Shown here: positions 14,826 through 23,052 of the stretch, piece by piece | Numbering within the stretch: position 1 is the first letter of the stretch | How the letters are laid out: each line of letters starts with the position of its first letter | Assembly: GCA_947053645.1 (NCBI GenBank) | Contig: CAMRTM010000001.1 | Span: 73,430 to 105,582, forward strand | Source: an uncultured Bacillota bacterium | GTDB taxonomy: Bacteria; Bacillota; Clostridia; Christensenellales; UBA1242 | Reading direction: 5' to 3' | DNA: 32,153 bases | The notes under the pieces: model-generated | What the model saw: the letters and a program-made list of their open reading frames with translations, nothing else | Told to the model about the DNA's origin: nothing | Databases searched by the model: none | Position numbers and translations under genes: made by a program

Positions 14826-17800
14826 TTACCCCTCCTGTGCGTGTTTAATAGCGTCTGCGAGTTTAACTGAAACTATCTTAGATACACCCTTTTCCTCCAT
14901 AGTTACACCGAATAGGGCTTCGGCATATTCCATAGTTGGTTTCTTGTGGGTGATTAAGATGAATTGGGTTTCATTTGAGAGTTTCTTTAGGTATTTATCT
15001 ACGATTTCTACATTCGAGTCATCAAGTGCCGCTTCAACCTCGTCAAATAGACAGAATGGAAGTGGTTTGATTCGCAGTATAGCAAAGATTACAGCCATTG
15101 CTGTGAGTGATTTCTCTCCACCAGAGAGAAGTGTCATATTTTGAATCTTCTTTCCTGGAGGTTGTGCGAATATTTCTACCCCACTTTCAAGAGGCTGTGT
15201 TTCATCACTGAGTGCAAGTTTTGCTGTTCCGCCACCAAAGAGTTCTCGGAATGTAAGTTTGAAACTTTCATTTATTCTATCAAGTTCATTATTAAACTTT
15301 TCAATCATAATACTTGAAAGGTCTTTGATAATCTTATTCAAATCATCTTCCGCTTTATGAAGATCGTCACATTGTGAAGAAAGATCTTCATATCTTTCGA
15401 GAAGTACTTTGCAGTCCTCTATCGCATTGACATTGACATAGCCAAGTGCAGATATACTCTTTTTAAGTTTGTTTATCTCTGGCATTGCAATATTTATATC
15501 AAAATCTGGACGACGATGTTCAAGGCAGTCGGAGTATACGAGTGAGTACTCTTCATAAATACGCTCTTGCATTTGTTCAAGTTCAGTATCCACCTTTTGG
15601 AGATTCATCTCTTCTCTAAATTTCTTATCATTTAGAGTGGAGATTTCCTCCATAACCCTTGATTTCTCATTATCGAGTTCTTTGATTTTATCTGACAGCG
15701 TCACCTTGCCCTTTTCTACATCATCCCTCTTTGCTATGGCTGACTCTAGTTGCGCTTTTTGTGCCGAGGCTGGAGCAGAAGATAGACGCTGTTTAATCAT
15801 TGCCTCGGCGGAGTCAATAAATTCATTATTTTTCTCTATTTGCGAGTCGATGGCAATTAAATTAAGTTTTTGTTTCTCACTCTCTTCTTGAAGCCTTGCA
15901 AGTTCACTTGTAATAGAGTCTAGTTTTGCTTTATTTGATGCTATTTCCACCTTTACAGAAAGAATATTATCACTAATTTTATCACGCTGTGCACGAAGGG
16001 CTTCAAACTTTTCCTTTTTCTCTTTAACAAGTTCGTCAGCGTCCACCCTATTTCCACTAAGTGCACTCTCGATTTTTGCAGTGCGAGCAAGATCTTCTTC
16101 AATAAGAATAAGTTTATTCCTTACTGTTTCGGCTTCCATCTCGCTGACTCTTAAATTATCAGAAACTTCATTTAATGAAAGTGAATATCTATTTTCTTTC
16201 TCTTTTTCTTTTGCAAGTTCAATTTCATTATCACTACGCTGTTTTGTAAGACTATCGAGGTTTGCTTTCATTTCTACAGAACTTTGTTTATTTTCTTCCA
16301 CCTGTTTTGAAAGGCTTTCAAGTTTTTGATTTAGTCTGATTATTTCATCGCCAAGAGTTTCAATCTCTCTTGCCCTTCCCATGAGGTTTGCAGATTCTGT
16401 CTTTTTACTACCACCAGTGAGTGAGCCTTGTGGGTTTACAATATCACCTTCAAGAGTTACAATTCTAAACGCATAACCCATGCTTTTTGCAAGATTTACT
16501 GCGGTGAAAAGCGTATCTACAATCACAGTGCTTCCTAGAAGATTGCTTACAACATTATCTATTGTCTTATCAAAGGAAACTAGATCACTTGCCACGCCAA
16601 ATACTCCTGTCTTTCCTGCAACAAGTTTTCTATCAAGATCACGGCGTTTCATTGAAGTGATTGGAAGGAAGGTCGCTCTTCCAAACTGATTTTGCTTAAG
16701 AAAAGATATGAGTTCCTTCGCTCCATCCTCATCAAAAGTAACCACATTTTGTACAGCACCACCTAGAGCCACCTCTATCGCAGTTTCATATTTTTCTGGC
16801 ACCTTGATAAGAGAGGCTACAACGCCCACTATCTTCTTTTTTAAACCATTATTTCGTTCACTTTCCTTTAAAAGTTTCTTGATCGCATAAGAATAGCCCT
16901 CATATTCAGTTTGAAGGTCACTTAAGAGTTTTCGTCTATTTTCATACACCTTTATTTGTGTGATTATATCTGCTTTCTGATTTTCAAGTTCCTTTATTCC
17001 GCGTTCAGTGATAAAATATTGTGCAGAAAGTTTGTCACACTCTTGTTTTAACTTTTCAAGATTTATGCCCATGGAGTTGATTTTATTTATAACACCTGTA
17101 TATTCTTTCTCTATTTCTTCCTTCTTCAGTGTTAAACTTGAAATATCATTTTGAAGATTATTAAGGCTGGAAGTAAGAAGTTCCTTTTCAGTGGAAAGTT
17201 TGGTTGCACTGCTTTTTACATCAGATAGTGAGCCAAGAGTTTCGATAATCTTTTGCTGAGATGCACCCGCCTCATCCTCACTTTGAGTAAGTTCATTGGC
17301 GATGGTTAAATACTCATTTGAAAGTTCATTAAAAGATTTCTCCAGCATTTCAAGAACTTCTTTGCATTTCTCTTTTTCGCTAAGCCTCTGTGCTGTTTGT
17401 TCACTGCACACTTCTATTGCTGTTTCACAGTTTGATTTATCTAGATATAGCCTATCATTTTCTTTATGTGTATAATTTATTCTCTCTCTTGCAACCTTAG
17501 TTTCCCCTTCCTGCTTTTCAAGAGATACCGTCATATCCAAAATGTTTTGGTTTAAAGATGATAAAATTCTATCAAAGTTGGTTAAATCCATCATACTTTT
17601 GTTATAAGCATCATTTGCCTTATCAAGTTCCTCTTGACGAAGAGCAAGTTGCTCCTTAATAGCAGAAAGTTTGACATCAATCTTTTCCTTGATATCACTG
17701 GCATTTTCATATTGATATATGTAGGCATTGACCTCTAAATCTTTCAGAGTTCCTTTATATTCAAGATATTTCTTGGCATTCTCCGCTTGTTTTTTAAGTG

Positions 17801-18410
17801 GCCCCATCTGCCTTTCAATCTCTGACAAAATATCATTAACGCGTGTGAGATTGTCGCGTGTACGCTCTAGTTTTCGTTCCGCTTCGCGTTTATCATTCTT
17901 ATACTTAGAAATGCCGGCAGCATCTTCAAACATTGCCCTTCTATTCTCTGGCTTTGCATCAACAAGTTCAGTAACCTTACCTTGGCTGATAACAGAATAT
18001 CCATTCTTACCAAGACCGCTGTTATACAAAAGATTGGTAATATCACGAAGATGGCAGGTATTGCGATTGATTAAATACTCACTCTCCCCTGAACGGTAGA
18101 GTTTTCTTGTGATTGCAAGTTCATCATAATCAAAATTAAAAAAGCGTGTGGAGTTATCAAAAGTAAGAGTCACTTCGCAGTACGATAAACTTCTTCTCTT
18201 TTCTGTTCCATTAAAAATAACATCTTGCATGGAATCACCACGAAGAGATTTTGGACTTTGTTCACCTAGTACCCATCTTATCGCATCAGATACATTACTT
18301 TTGCCACATCCATTTGGCCCTACTATTGCTGTAAAATTATTGTCAAATTCAATAACCGTTCTATCGGCAAAGGATTTAAATCCCACCATTTCTATCTTCT
18401 TAAAAATCAT
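14826..18410 (-). CDS. smc: Chromosome segregation protein SMC
   Basis: The 1194-residue ATPase has the full family layout: N-terminal head with FKSFADRTVIEFD and Walker A GPNGCGKSNVSDAI, a long coiled coil, a hinge (about residues 510-660, with FLPITSMKRR and VSNLLGSTVIVDTL), the return coiled coil, and a C-terminal head with signature LLSGGEKSLTAMA and Walker B PFCLFDEVEAALDD. It forms condensin with ScpA and ScpB, encoded elsewhere, and organises the nucleoid. Length is typical. GAGGAA lies before the ATG. It is 51 bases downstream of rnc with no evident promoter or terminator between. Confidence 0.97.
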   Translation of the reverse strand: MIFKKIEMVGFKSFADRTVIEFDNNFTAIVGPNGCGKSNVSDAIRWVLGEQSPKSLRGDSMQDVIFNGTEKRRSLSYCEVTLTFDNSTRFFNFDYDELAITRKLYRSGESEYLINRNTCHLRDITNLLYNSGLGKNGYSVISQGKVTELVDAKPENRRAMFEDAAGISKYKNDKREAERKLERTRDNLTRVNDILSEIERQMGPLKKQAENAKKYLEYKGTLKDLEVNAYIYQYENASDIKEKIDVKLSAIKEQLALRQEELDKANDAYNKSMMDLTNFDRILSSLNQNILDMTVSLEKQEGETKVARERINYTHKENDRLYLDKSNCETAIEVCSEQTAQRLSEKEKCKEVLEMLEKSFNELSNEYLTIANELTQSEDEAGASQQKIIETLGSLSDVKSSATKLSTEKELLTSSLNNLQNDISSLTLKKEEIEKEYTGVINKINSMGINLEKLKQECDKLSAQYFITERGIKELENQKADIITQIKVYENRRKLLSDLQTEYEGYSYAIKKLLKESERNNGLKKKIVGVVASLIKVPEKYETAIEVALGGAVQNVVTFDEDGAKELISFLKQNQFGRATFLPITSMKRRDLDRKLVAGKTGVFGVASDLVSFDKTIDNVVSNLLGSTVIVDTLFTAVNLAKSMGYAFRIVTLEGDIVNPQGSLTGGSKKTESANLMGRAREIETLGDEIIRLNQKLESLSKQVEENKQSSVEMKANLDSLTKQRSDNEIELAKEKEKENRYSLSLNEVSDNLRVSEMEAETVRNKLILIEEDLARTAKIESALSGNRVDADELVKEKKEKFEALRAQRDKISDNILSVKVEIASNKAKLDSITSELARLQEESEKQKLNLIAIDSQIEKNNEFIDSAEAMIKQRLSSAPASAQKAQLESAIAKRDDVEKGKVTLSDKIKELDNEKSRVMEEISTLNDKKFREEMNLQKVDTELEQMQERIYEEYSLVYSDCLEHRRPDFDINIAMPEINKLKKSISALGYVNVNAIEDCKVLLERYEDLSSQCDDLHKAEDDLNKIIKDLSSIMIEKFNNELDRINESFKLTFRELFGGGTAKLALSDETQPLESGVEIFAQPPGKKIQNMTLLSGGEKSLTAMAVIFAILRIKPLPFCLFDEVEAALDDSNVEIVDKYLKKLSNETQFILITHKKPTMEYAEALFGVTMEEKGVSKIVSVKLADAIKHAQEG

Positions 18411-18461
18411 AAGTTCCTCTTTAACTACTAAAGTTTACCATTTTTTATCTATTTTACCAAA

Positions 18462-19091
18462 TCAATTCTTCTCATTTTTTATCAAAAATAACTTCTTTAT
18501 CGCTTTTTGGGCTGCCGCTTGCTCCGCTTCTAACTTGCTTTGCCCCTTTCCTGAACTGATCTTATCTTCATCCATATAAAAAGCAGAAGTAAACCCGTCC
18601 TTAACTGGCTCAGTCACATACTGCATTTTACACTTGAAACTTGCTTGCACGAGTTCTTGAAGTTGAGATTTATAATTGTCGTTTTTTATATTTCTAAATT
18701 CACTTAGGTTTAAATGCTTCTCGACATACTTTGTCACAGTAGCAAGGTCACTATCAAGGTAAATGGCAGCAATCAACGCCTCTACAACATCACATTTAAT
18801 TGCTTTAGATATCTCTCCTTGATAACTTTTGCCGAGTAGCACATACTTTTCCAGTCCTAAGCAGTCAAAGACTTTACACAAATTATTCTCTGCCACGAAA
18901 TGTGATCGAATGACAGTAAGTTTACCCTCGTCGTCTTGGCAATGCTTGAATAGATACTCACCAACCACAAAATCAAGTATTCCATCGCCTAAAAATTCTA
19001 ATCTTTCATAGTTTTCAGCCGACCTTGAACTATGTGTCATCGCCCTTTTAAACAGACTTTCATCTTTGAATTTATAATCCAATTTATTCAC
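18462..19091 (-). CDS. rnc: Ribonuclease III
   Basis: The 209-residue enzyme has the catalytic signature NYERLEFLGDGILDFVVGEYLF (about residues 27-48), a second catalytic region DVVEALIAAIYLDSD with its acidic residues, and a C-terminal double-stranded-RNA-binding domain (about 140-208: YKSQLQELVQ, then SGKGQSKLEAEQAAAQKAIKKL). It cuts double-stranded RNA in rRNA and mRNA processing. It is slightly shorter than Bacillus Rnc (about 249 residues). Its start overlaps the plsX stop region by 8 bases, so translation is probably coupled. Confidence 0.95.
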   Translation of the reverse strand: MNKLDYKFKDESLFKRAMTHSSRSAENYERLEFLGDGILDFVVGEYLFKHCQDDEGKLTVIRSHFVAENNLCKVFDCLGLEKYVLLGKSYQGEISKAIKCDVVEALIAAIYLDSDLATVTKYVEKHLNLSEFRNIKNDNYKSQLQELVQASFKCKMQYVTEPVKDGFTSAFYMDEDKISSGKGQSKLEAEQAAAQKAIKKLFLIKNEKN

Positions 19092-20094
19092 TTTTTACCT
19101 CTACAAGACTAGCAAGTGCCTTTTCAATTTTTTCATTCAATTTTTTCTCATGTAGTAACATCGTTTGTTCTAGAGAAGCAAGGATATTTAATCTCTTACA
19201 TCCACCATGATTTTTAACCACAAGTTTTTTACATCCAAGAAGTGGCGAACCGCCGTGTTTTTTCTGGACATCTACGCGATTTTTAATATCTCTAAAAGTT
19301 GGTTTCATGAAAAGGTAACCTATCTTACTCATAAAGTGGGATTTTATACTGCGTTTTAATATGCTTAATACTGCTGCTACCGCACCCTCTGTACCCTTTA
19401 AAAGTGCATTGGCTACAAAGCCGTCAGCAACCATAACATCAACATCTCCGCTCATAAAATCGCAGCCTTCGCGATTGCCTATAAAATTGATTGGTGCATT
19501 TTGAAGAAGAGGATAGGTTTCCTTTGTCAGTTCATTCCCCTTGCCTTCCTCCACGCCATTGCTGAGAAGTGCCACCCTTGGATTTTCTACGCCGTATCTT
19601 ATGGAATAATATGCCGAGCCCATAAGTGCAAAGTGAAGAAGATTTACGCTTTTACAATCGACATTGGCACCGCTGTCAATGATTATTACATCACTTTCCT
19701 TTTTTGTTGGAAGTATTGGTGCGAGTGCTGGACGGGAAATTCCTCTGATTCTACCTATTTTCATAACGGCACCCGTCAGTATTGCACCAGTGCTACCCGC
19801 CGAAACAATACCTATGATATCATCACGCTCTTTAAGTAAATCAAACGCCCTTACAAGTGAGGAATCCTTTTTATGCCTTATGGCATCTGTTGGATGGTCA
19901 GTATTAAGAATAACATCAGGTGCATGAGAAATTTCAATCCTCTCATTTCTGCCTGCCAAAACCTCTTTTATTTTTGTTTCATCACCACAAAGAATAACTT
20001 CCAAATCCTTATGTTTTTTTATTGCAAGTAACACCCCTTCAATTATCTCCACCGGTGCATTATCGCCACCAAAAGCATCTACAACTATCTTCAT
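19084..20094 (-). CDS. plsX: Phosphate acyltransferase PlsX
   Basis: The 336-residue enzyme begins MKIVVDAFGGDNAP, then shows HPTDAIRHKKDSSLVRA, GIVSAGSTGAILTGA, the substrate region IDSGANVDCK and LLSNGVEEGKGNELTKE. PlsX converts acyl-ACP to acyl-phosphate, the first step of Gram-positive phospholipid synthesis at the membrane. Length is normal. AGGAG precedes the ATG. In Bacillus, fabD, fabG and acpP lie between plsX and rnc; here plsX overlaps rnc directly, so those genes must be elsewhere. A promoter with an overlapping inverted repeat precedes it. Confidence 0.95.
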   Translation of the reverse strand: MKIVVDAFGGDNAPVEIIEGVLLAIKKHKDLEVILCGDETKIKEVLAGRNERIEISHAPDVILNTDHPTDAIRHKKDSSLVRAFDLLKERDDIIGIVSAGSTGAILTGAVMKIGRIRGISRPALAPILPTKKESDVIIIDSGANVDCKSVNLLHFALMGSAYYSIRYGVENPRVALLSNGVEEGKGNELTKETYPLLQNAPINFIGNREGCDFMSGDVDVMVADGFVANALLKGTEGAVAAVLSILKRSIKSHFMSKIGYLFMKPTFRDIKNRVDVQKKHGGSPLLGCKKLVVKNHGGCKRLNILASLEQTMLLHEKKLNEKIEKALASLVEVKSE

Positions 20095-20110
20095 AAACTA
20101 CTCCTAAATT

Positions 20111-20152
20111 TAAGATATTTATATCTTAGCAAATTATTTAGAAGTTTGTAAA
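20111..20152 (-). promoter_or_regulatory. Promoter and inverted repeat upstream of plsX
   Basis: TTTACA (20147-20152), 18-bp spacer, TAAGAT (20123-20128) with TGn extension. A perfect inverted repeat TAAGATAT-TT-ATATCTTA (20111-20128) covers the -10 and start point, so it could be an operator. It does not match the FapR site I know from Bacillus. Confidence 0.55.
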
Positions 20153-20188
20153 GAAAATTGGGGCTAATATTAAAAAGTTGGACTGGCA

Positions 20189-20232
20189 CTAAATATTGTG
20201 GTAGTATGCATGCATACTACCACAATATTTAG
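20189..20232. repeat. Perfect 44-bp palindrome
   Basis: CTAAATATTGTGGTAGTATGCA is followed at once by its exact reverse complement, with no spacer. Flanking bases do not extend the match. There is no T-run, so it is not an ordinary terminator. It lies in the 404-bp gap between plsX and rpmF. Confidence 0.95.
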
Positions 20233-20278
20233 AAAAGACATTACCTTAGACATAATTTTTGGCAAGGGGGATTTTTTT

Positions 20279-20330
20279 AAATTTCTCCGCGTTGGTCGAA
20301 ATGACAATGGTGGAAACATGGGTATGACAA
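20279..20330. repeat. Short copy of the dispersed repeat
   Basis: ATTTCTCCGCGTTGGTCGAAATGACA, followed by a degenerate ATGGGTATGACA partial unit. Confidence 0.8.
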
Positions 20331-20372
20331 GATGGGATGAAGGCTTTTGTTTGTATGGCAATATGTTTTTAT

Positions 20373-20398
20373 AAAAAAAAGTGGCTTAGCCACTTTTT
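20373..20398. terminator. Intrinsic terminator downstream of rpmF
   Basis: AAAGTGGC-TTA-GCCACTTT is flanked by eight As and five Ts. It is strongest for minus-strand transcripts leaving rpmF but symmetrical enough for both directions. Confidence 0.82.
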
Positions 20399-20417
20399 GT
20401 TTTCTTTCATTTTTTTA

Positions 20418-20500
20418 CAACGAAGTTCGCATTTTTTCATCGCCTTTGCAGCACCTATAGTGCGAAACTGCGTGCAAAAAATGTAAACGAGTTGTTTTTT
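20418..20500 (+). ncRNA. Candidate structured RNA element, copy 2 (3' of rpmF)
   Basis: On the plus strand: outer stem CAAC/GTTG, asymmetric loop GAA/GA, 7-position stem GTTCGCA/TGTAAAC (one mismatch, one G-T), TTTTTT paired with AAAAAA, inner stem GCAG/CTGC and apical hairpin CAC-CTATA-GTG, then six Ts abutting the rpmF stop codon. Copy 1 at 639-719 shares the loops and the GCCTTTGCAG, CGAAG and ACGAG blocks while its stems carry different, still paired bases. Such paired changes are what a structured RNA would show. Whether it is an independent RNA, a terminator or a mobile DNA element is open. Confidence 0.6.
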
Positions 20501-20690
20501 ATTTCTTTTTCTTTTCAGTATCTACAACTGTCTCATTTTTATAGGTGCCACATTTTGGACATACCTTATGTGGAGCCTTTAATTCATGACATTTTGGGCA
20601 CTCTACAAGTGTAGGTGCGTTTGCTTTAAAATTAGCAGAATTTCTTGAATTTCTTCTTGCCTTAGATACTTTACCCTTTGGAACAGCCAT
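20499..20690 (-). CDS. rpmF: Ribosomal protein bL32
   Basis: The 63-residue protein begins MAVPKGKVSKARRNSRNS and has the zinc-ribbon pairs CPKC...CPKC (about residues 34-49), as in zinc-binding L32. It is a structural protein of the 50S subunit. AGGAGG lies six bases before the ATG, and a strong promoter of its own sits in the gap after ackA. The DUF177/YceD gene that often precedes rpmF is not here. The 3' end abuts the repeated structured element. Confidence 0.96.
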   Translation of the reverse strand: MAVPKGKVSKARRNSRNSANFKANAPTLVECPKCHELKAPHKVCPKCGTYKNETVVDTEKKKK

Positions 20691-20722
20691 TTTTCTCCTC
20701 CTTTAACTATCTTACTTTGCTT

Positions 20723-20751
20723 AGTATATTTATTTCATACTCTTTTGTCAA
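20723..20751 (-). promoter_or_regulatory. Sigma-A promoter of rpmF
   Basis: TTGACA (20746-20751), 17-bp spacer, TATACT (20723-20728), in the 74-bp gap after ackA. Confidence 0.85.
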
Positions 20752-20764
20752 GTGTTTTTGCATT

Positions 20765-21964
20765 TTATTTTGTGTTTTTAACTACGCGTTTGGTTTCACG
20801 GGCAATTAAAAGTTCCTCATTTGTTGGAATCATATATACTTTAACCTTTGATTTCTTCTTTGTGAGAAGATTAACCTCCCCGCATTTGAAGTTTTTATTT
20901 GCCTTTTCATCAAAGTCTACACCTAAAAATTCCATATCTTTCATAACGAGTTCGCGTAATTCTGCATCATTTTCTCCAGCACCTGCGGTGAATACTACTA
21001 CATCTACTCCGCCCATTGCTGCTGCATAAGAACCGATATACTTTTTAAGTCTATACACCATTACATTGATTGCAAGTTGTGCGCGTTTATCTCCTTTATT
21101 TGCCGCTTCAAATACATATCTTTGGTCACTAGATACTCCGCTTATTCCGAGTATACCAGACTTTTTATTAAGTGCAGTAAGCATTTCAGTAATGCTCATA
21201 CCAGTTTTATCCATGACATATTCAAGTACTGCTGGGTCGAGATCGCCAGAGCGACTGCCCATTACAAGTCCTTCAAGTGGAGTAAGTCCCATTGAGGTAT
21301 CCACGCACTTTCCGTTCTTTATCGCACATACACTGGCACCATTTCCAATATGGCAGTTTATAATTCTTAAATTCTTCTTGCCTGTGATGCGAGCAACTTC
21401 GCTTGCGATAAACTCATGGCTCATACCATGGAAGCCATACTTTCTTACACCATACTTTTCCTTCCATTCATATGGAACAGCATAAGTTGAAGCATAATCT
21501 GGCATGGAGGCATGGAAACCAGTATCGAAAAGTGCCACATTTGGTTTGCCTTTCATAACCTTTTGACAAGCCTTAATCCCCTCGATATTTGCTGGCATAT
21601 GTAATGGCCCGAGTGGAATAAGTTTTTCCAAATCTTTAAGCACCTTTGGTGTAACAAGTGTTGCCTCACTATATATAGTGCCACCATGAAGTACGCGATG
21701 TCCTATTGCATCGATTTCATCTAGGGACTTAATTGCACCGATTTTTTCATCTTGAAGTGTTTTTAATACAAGTTTTAAGCCCTCTGCATGGTCCTTTAAA
21801 TCCTTTTTGATTTCATAGGCTTGTCCACCTATCTTATGTGTAAGTTGTGAATCAGGGATTCCTATCTTCTCGACTAAACCTTTTGCTACAACCTCTTCCT
21901 TTTTCATATCAATAAGTTGGTACTTTATTGAACTACTTCCTGCGTTTATTACTAATACTTTCAT
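20765..21964 (-). CDS. ackA: Acetate kinase
   Basis: The 399-residue enzyme has the acetokinase motifs KVLVINAGSSSIKYQLID at the start, HRVLHGG, LFDTGFHASMP, YGFHGMSHEF, NCHIGNGASVCAIKNGKCVDTSMGLTP in separate blocks, and a C-terminal FTAGAGEND. It interconverts acetyl phosphate and acetate with ATP formation, a key energy step in fermenters. Length is normal. The start overlaps the pta stop by 4 bases (ATGA), with GGAGG upstream, so the two enzymes of the pathway are translationally coupled. Confidence 0.97.
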   Translation of the reverse strand: MKVLVINAGSSSIKYQLIDMKKEEVVAKGLVEKIGIPDSQLTHKIGGQAYEIKKDLKDHAEGLKLVLKTLQDEKIGAIKSLDEIDAIGHRVLHGGTIYSEATLVTPKVLKDLEKLIPLGPLHMPANIEGIKACQKVMKGKPNVALFDTGFHASMPDYASTYAVPYEWKEKYGVRKYGFHGMSHEFIASEVARITGKKNLRIINCHIGNGASVCAIKNGKCVDTSMGLTPLEGLVMGSRSGDLDPAVLEYVMDKTGMSITEMLTALNKKSGILGISGVSSDQRYVFEAANKGDKRAQLAINVMVYRLKKYIGSYAAAMGGVDVVVFTAGAGENDAELRELVMKDMEFLGVDFDEKANKNFKCGEVNLLTKKKSKVKVYMIPTNEELLIARETKRVVKNTK

Positions 21965-22944
21965 TTTTCCTCCTTTTTACATTGAAGCACTGTAATTGCT
22001 GTTAATGTTATGATATCATCTACGCTACATCCTCTAGACAAGTCGTTTACTGGTTTATTTAAACCTTGTATGATTGGCCCGATTGCGTTTAAGCCACCTA
22101 TATATTGCATTGCCTTATACACAATATTTCCAACATCTAAATTTGGCACTATTAAAATGTTTGCATCGCCTTCAAGCGGACTATCTGGACATTTTATTGT
22201 CGCCACACTTGGAACTAACGCGGCATCGAACTGTAATTCTCCATCGCATTTAATGCCGCTCTTTTTAAACTTAGCGTATGCTGTACGCATTTTCTCTACG
22301 CTTTCCCCTTCGCTACTTCCTTTTGTAGAATAGGACAAAAATGCAACTTTATGATTGCCTAACCCAAGCATCTCATAAGTTTTTACACTATTAAGTGCAA
22401 TATCTACAAGTTCTTCAGAGGTGGGATTTGGAATGATACCACAATCAGATATAAGCATTGCTTTACCATTCAAAAATTTATTTTTACCATATACGAGAAG
22501 GCTTGAAGATATCTTCTTTCCCCTCTTTTCTGTCTTTATAATTTGAAGTGCTGGACGGATTGTATCTGCTGTTGTAGCCTCTGCCCCAGCAACCATTCCA
22601 TCTGCATATCCCTCTTCTACGAGCATGGTGGCAAAATAATAAGGATCTAGGATTTGATTTTGTGCCTCTTCAAAAGTCATACCCTTTTCTTTTCGCTTTT
22701 GATATAAGGTTTTTGCAAGTTGTTCAGTAAACGGAAAGGTTTTTGGATTTATTATATCAAAATTAATCAGTGCCTTATCACGCAAGATAAGAGCACTTTC
22801 ATCTCCTATAAGGAGCGGTTTTGCTATCTTCTTACCTTTTATATATTTTATCGCTTCGATTGTCCTATCGCTAAAGCCCGCTTCTGGAAAAACTATTGTT
22901 TTATTTAATTCTCGGGCTTTTTTATATAATCTCTTAATTTTCAA
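21961..22944 (-). CDS. pta: Phosphate acetyltransferase
   Basis: The 327-residue enzyme has the short Pta layout (no DRTGG/CobQ-like N-terminal domain): FPEAGFSDRTIEAIKYI at the start, DGMVAGAEATTADTIRPALQ in the middle, and GDANILIVPNLDVGNIVYK with NDLSRGCSVDDI near the end. It makes acetyl phosphate from acetyl-CoA, which AckA then uses. The start codon is TTG, supported by AAGGGG seven bases before it. A canonical promoter lies upstream, divergent from ylbJ. Confidence 0.96.
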   Translation of the reverse strand: MKIKRLYKKARELNKTIVFPEAGFSDRTIEAIKYIKGKKIAKPLLIGDESALILRDKALINFDIINPKTFPFTEQLAKTLYQKRKEKGMTFEEAQNQILDPYYFATMLVEEGYADGMVAGAEATTADTIRPALQIIKTEKRGKKISSSLLVYGKNKFLNGKAMLISDCGIIPNPTSEELVDIALNSVKTYEMLGLGNHKVAFLSYSTKGSSEGESVEKMRTAYAKFKKSGIKCDGELQFDAALVPSVATIKCPDSPLEGDANILIVPNLDVGNIVYKAMQYIGGLNAIGPIIQGLNKPVNDLSRGCSVDDIITLTAITVLQCKKEEK

Positions 22945-23006
22945 TTTTATTCCCCTTCTTAATTAGGCTTCTTTTACATATTGTATGTTAGGTAATTACA
23001 AATTTA

Positions 23007-23035
23007 AGTATATATAAAAGTAAAATTACTGTCAA
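23007..23035 (-). promoter_or_regulatory. Sigma-A promoter of pta-ackA
   Basis: TTGACA (23030-23035), 17-bp spacer, TATACT (23007-23012). It lies in the pta/ylbJ divergent region. Confidence 0.85.
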
Positions 23036-23052
23036 ATAATATGGAGTCTAAT

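Noticed and set aside
14247-14870. 207-aa plus-strand ORF opposite ftsY
   Set aside because: It lies entirely opposite the well-supported ftsY frame, is Cys-rich in the way antisense frames often are, and has no ribosome site.
17728-18099. Plus-strand ORFs opposite smc
   Set aside because: They are antisense shadows of a continuous 1194-residue SMC frame.
20170-20361. 63-aa minus-strand ORF over the palindrome and repeat
   Set aside because: It covers the 44-bp palindrome and a repeat copy, and has no ribosome site or recognisable sequence.
20373-20398. The GTGGC hairpin as part of the repeated structured element
   Set aside because: It is a simple symmetrical terminator, and the copy near ytxC has no counterpart at the equivalent position.
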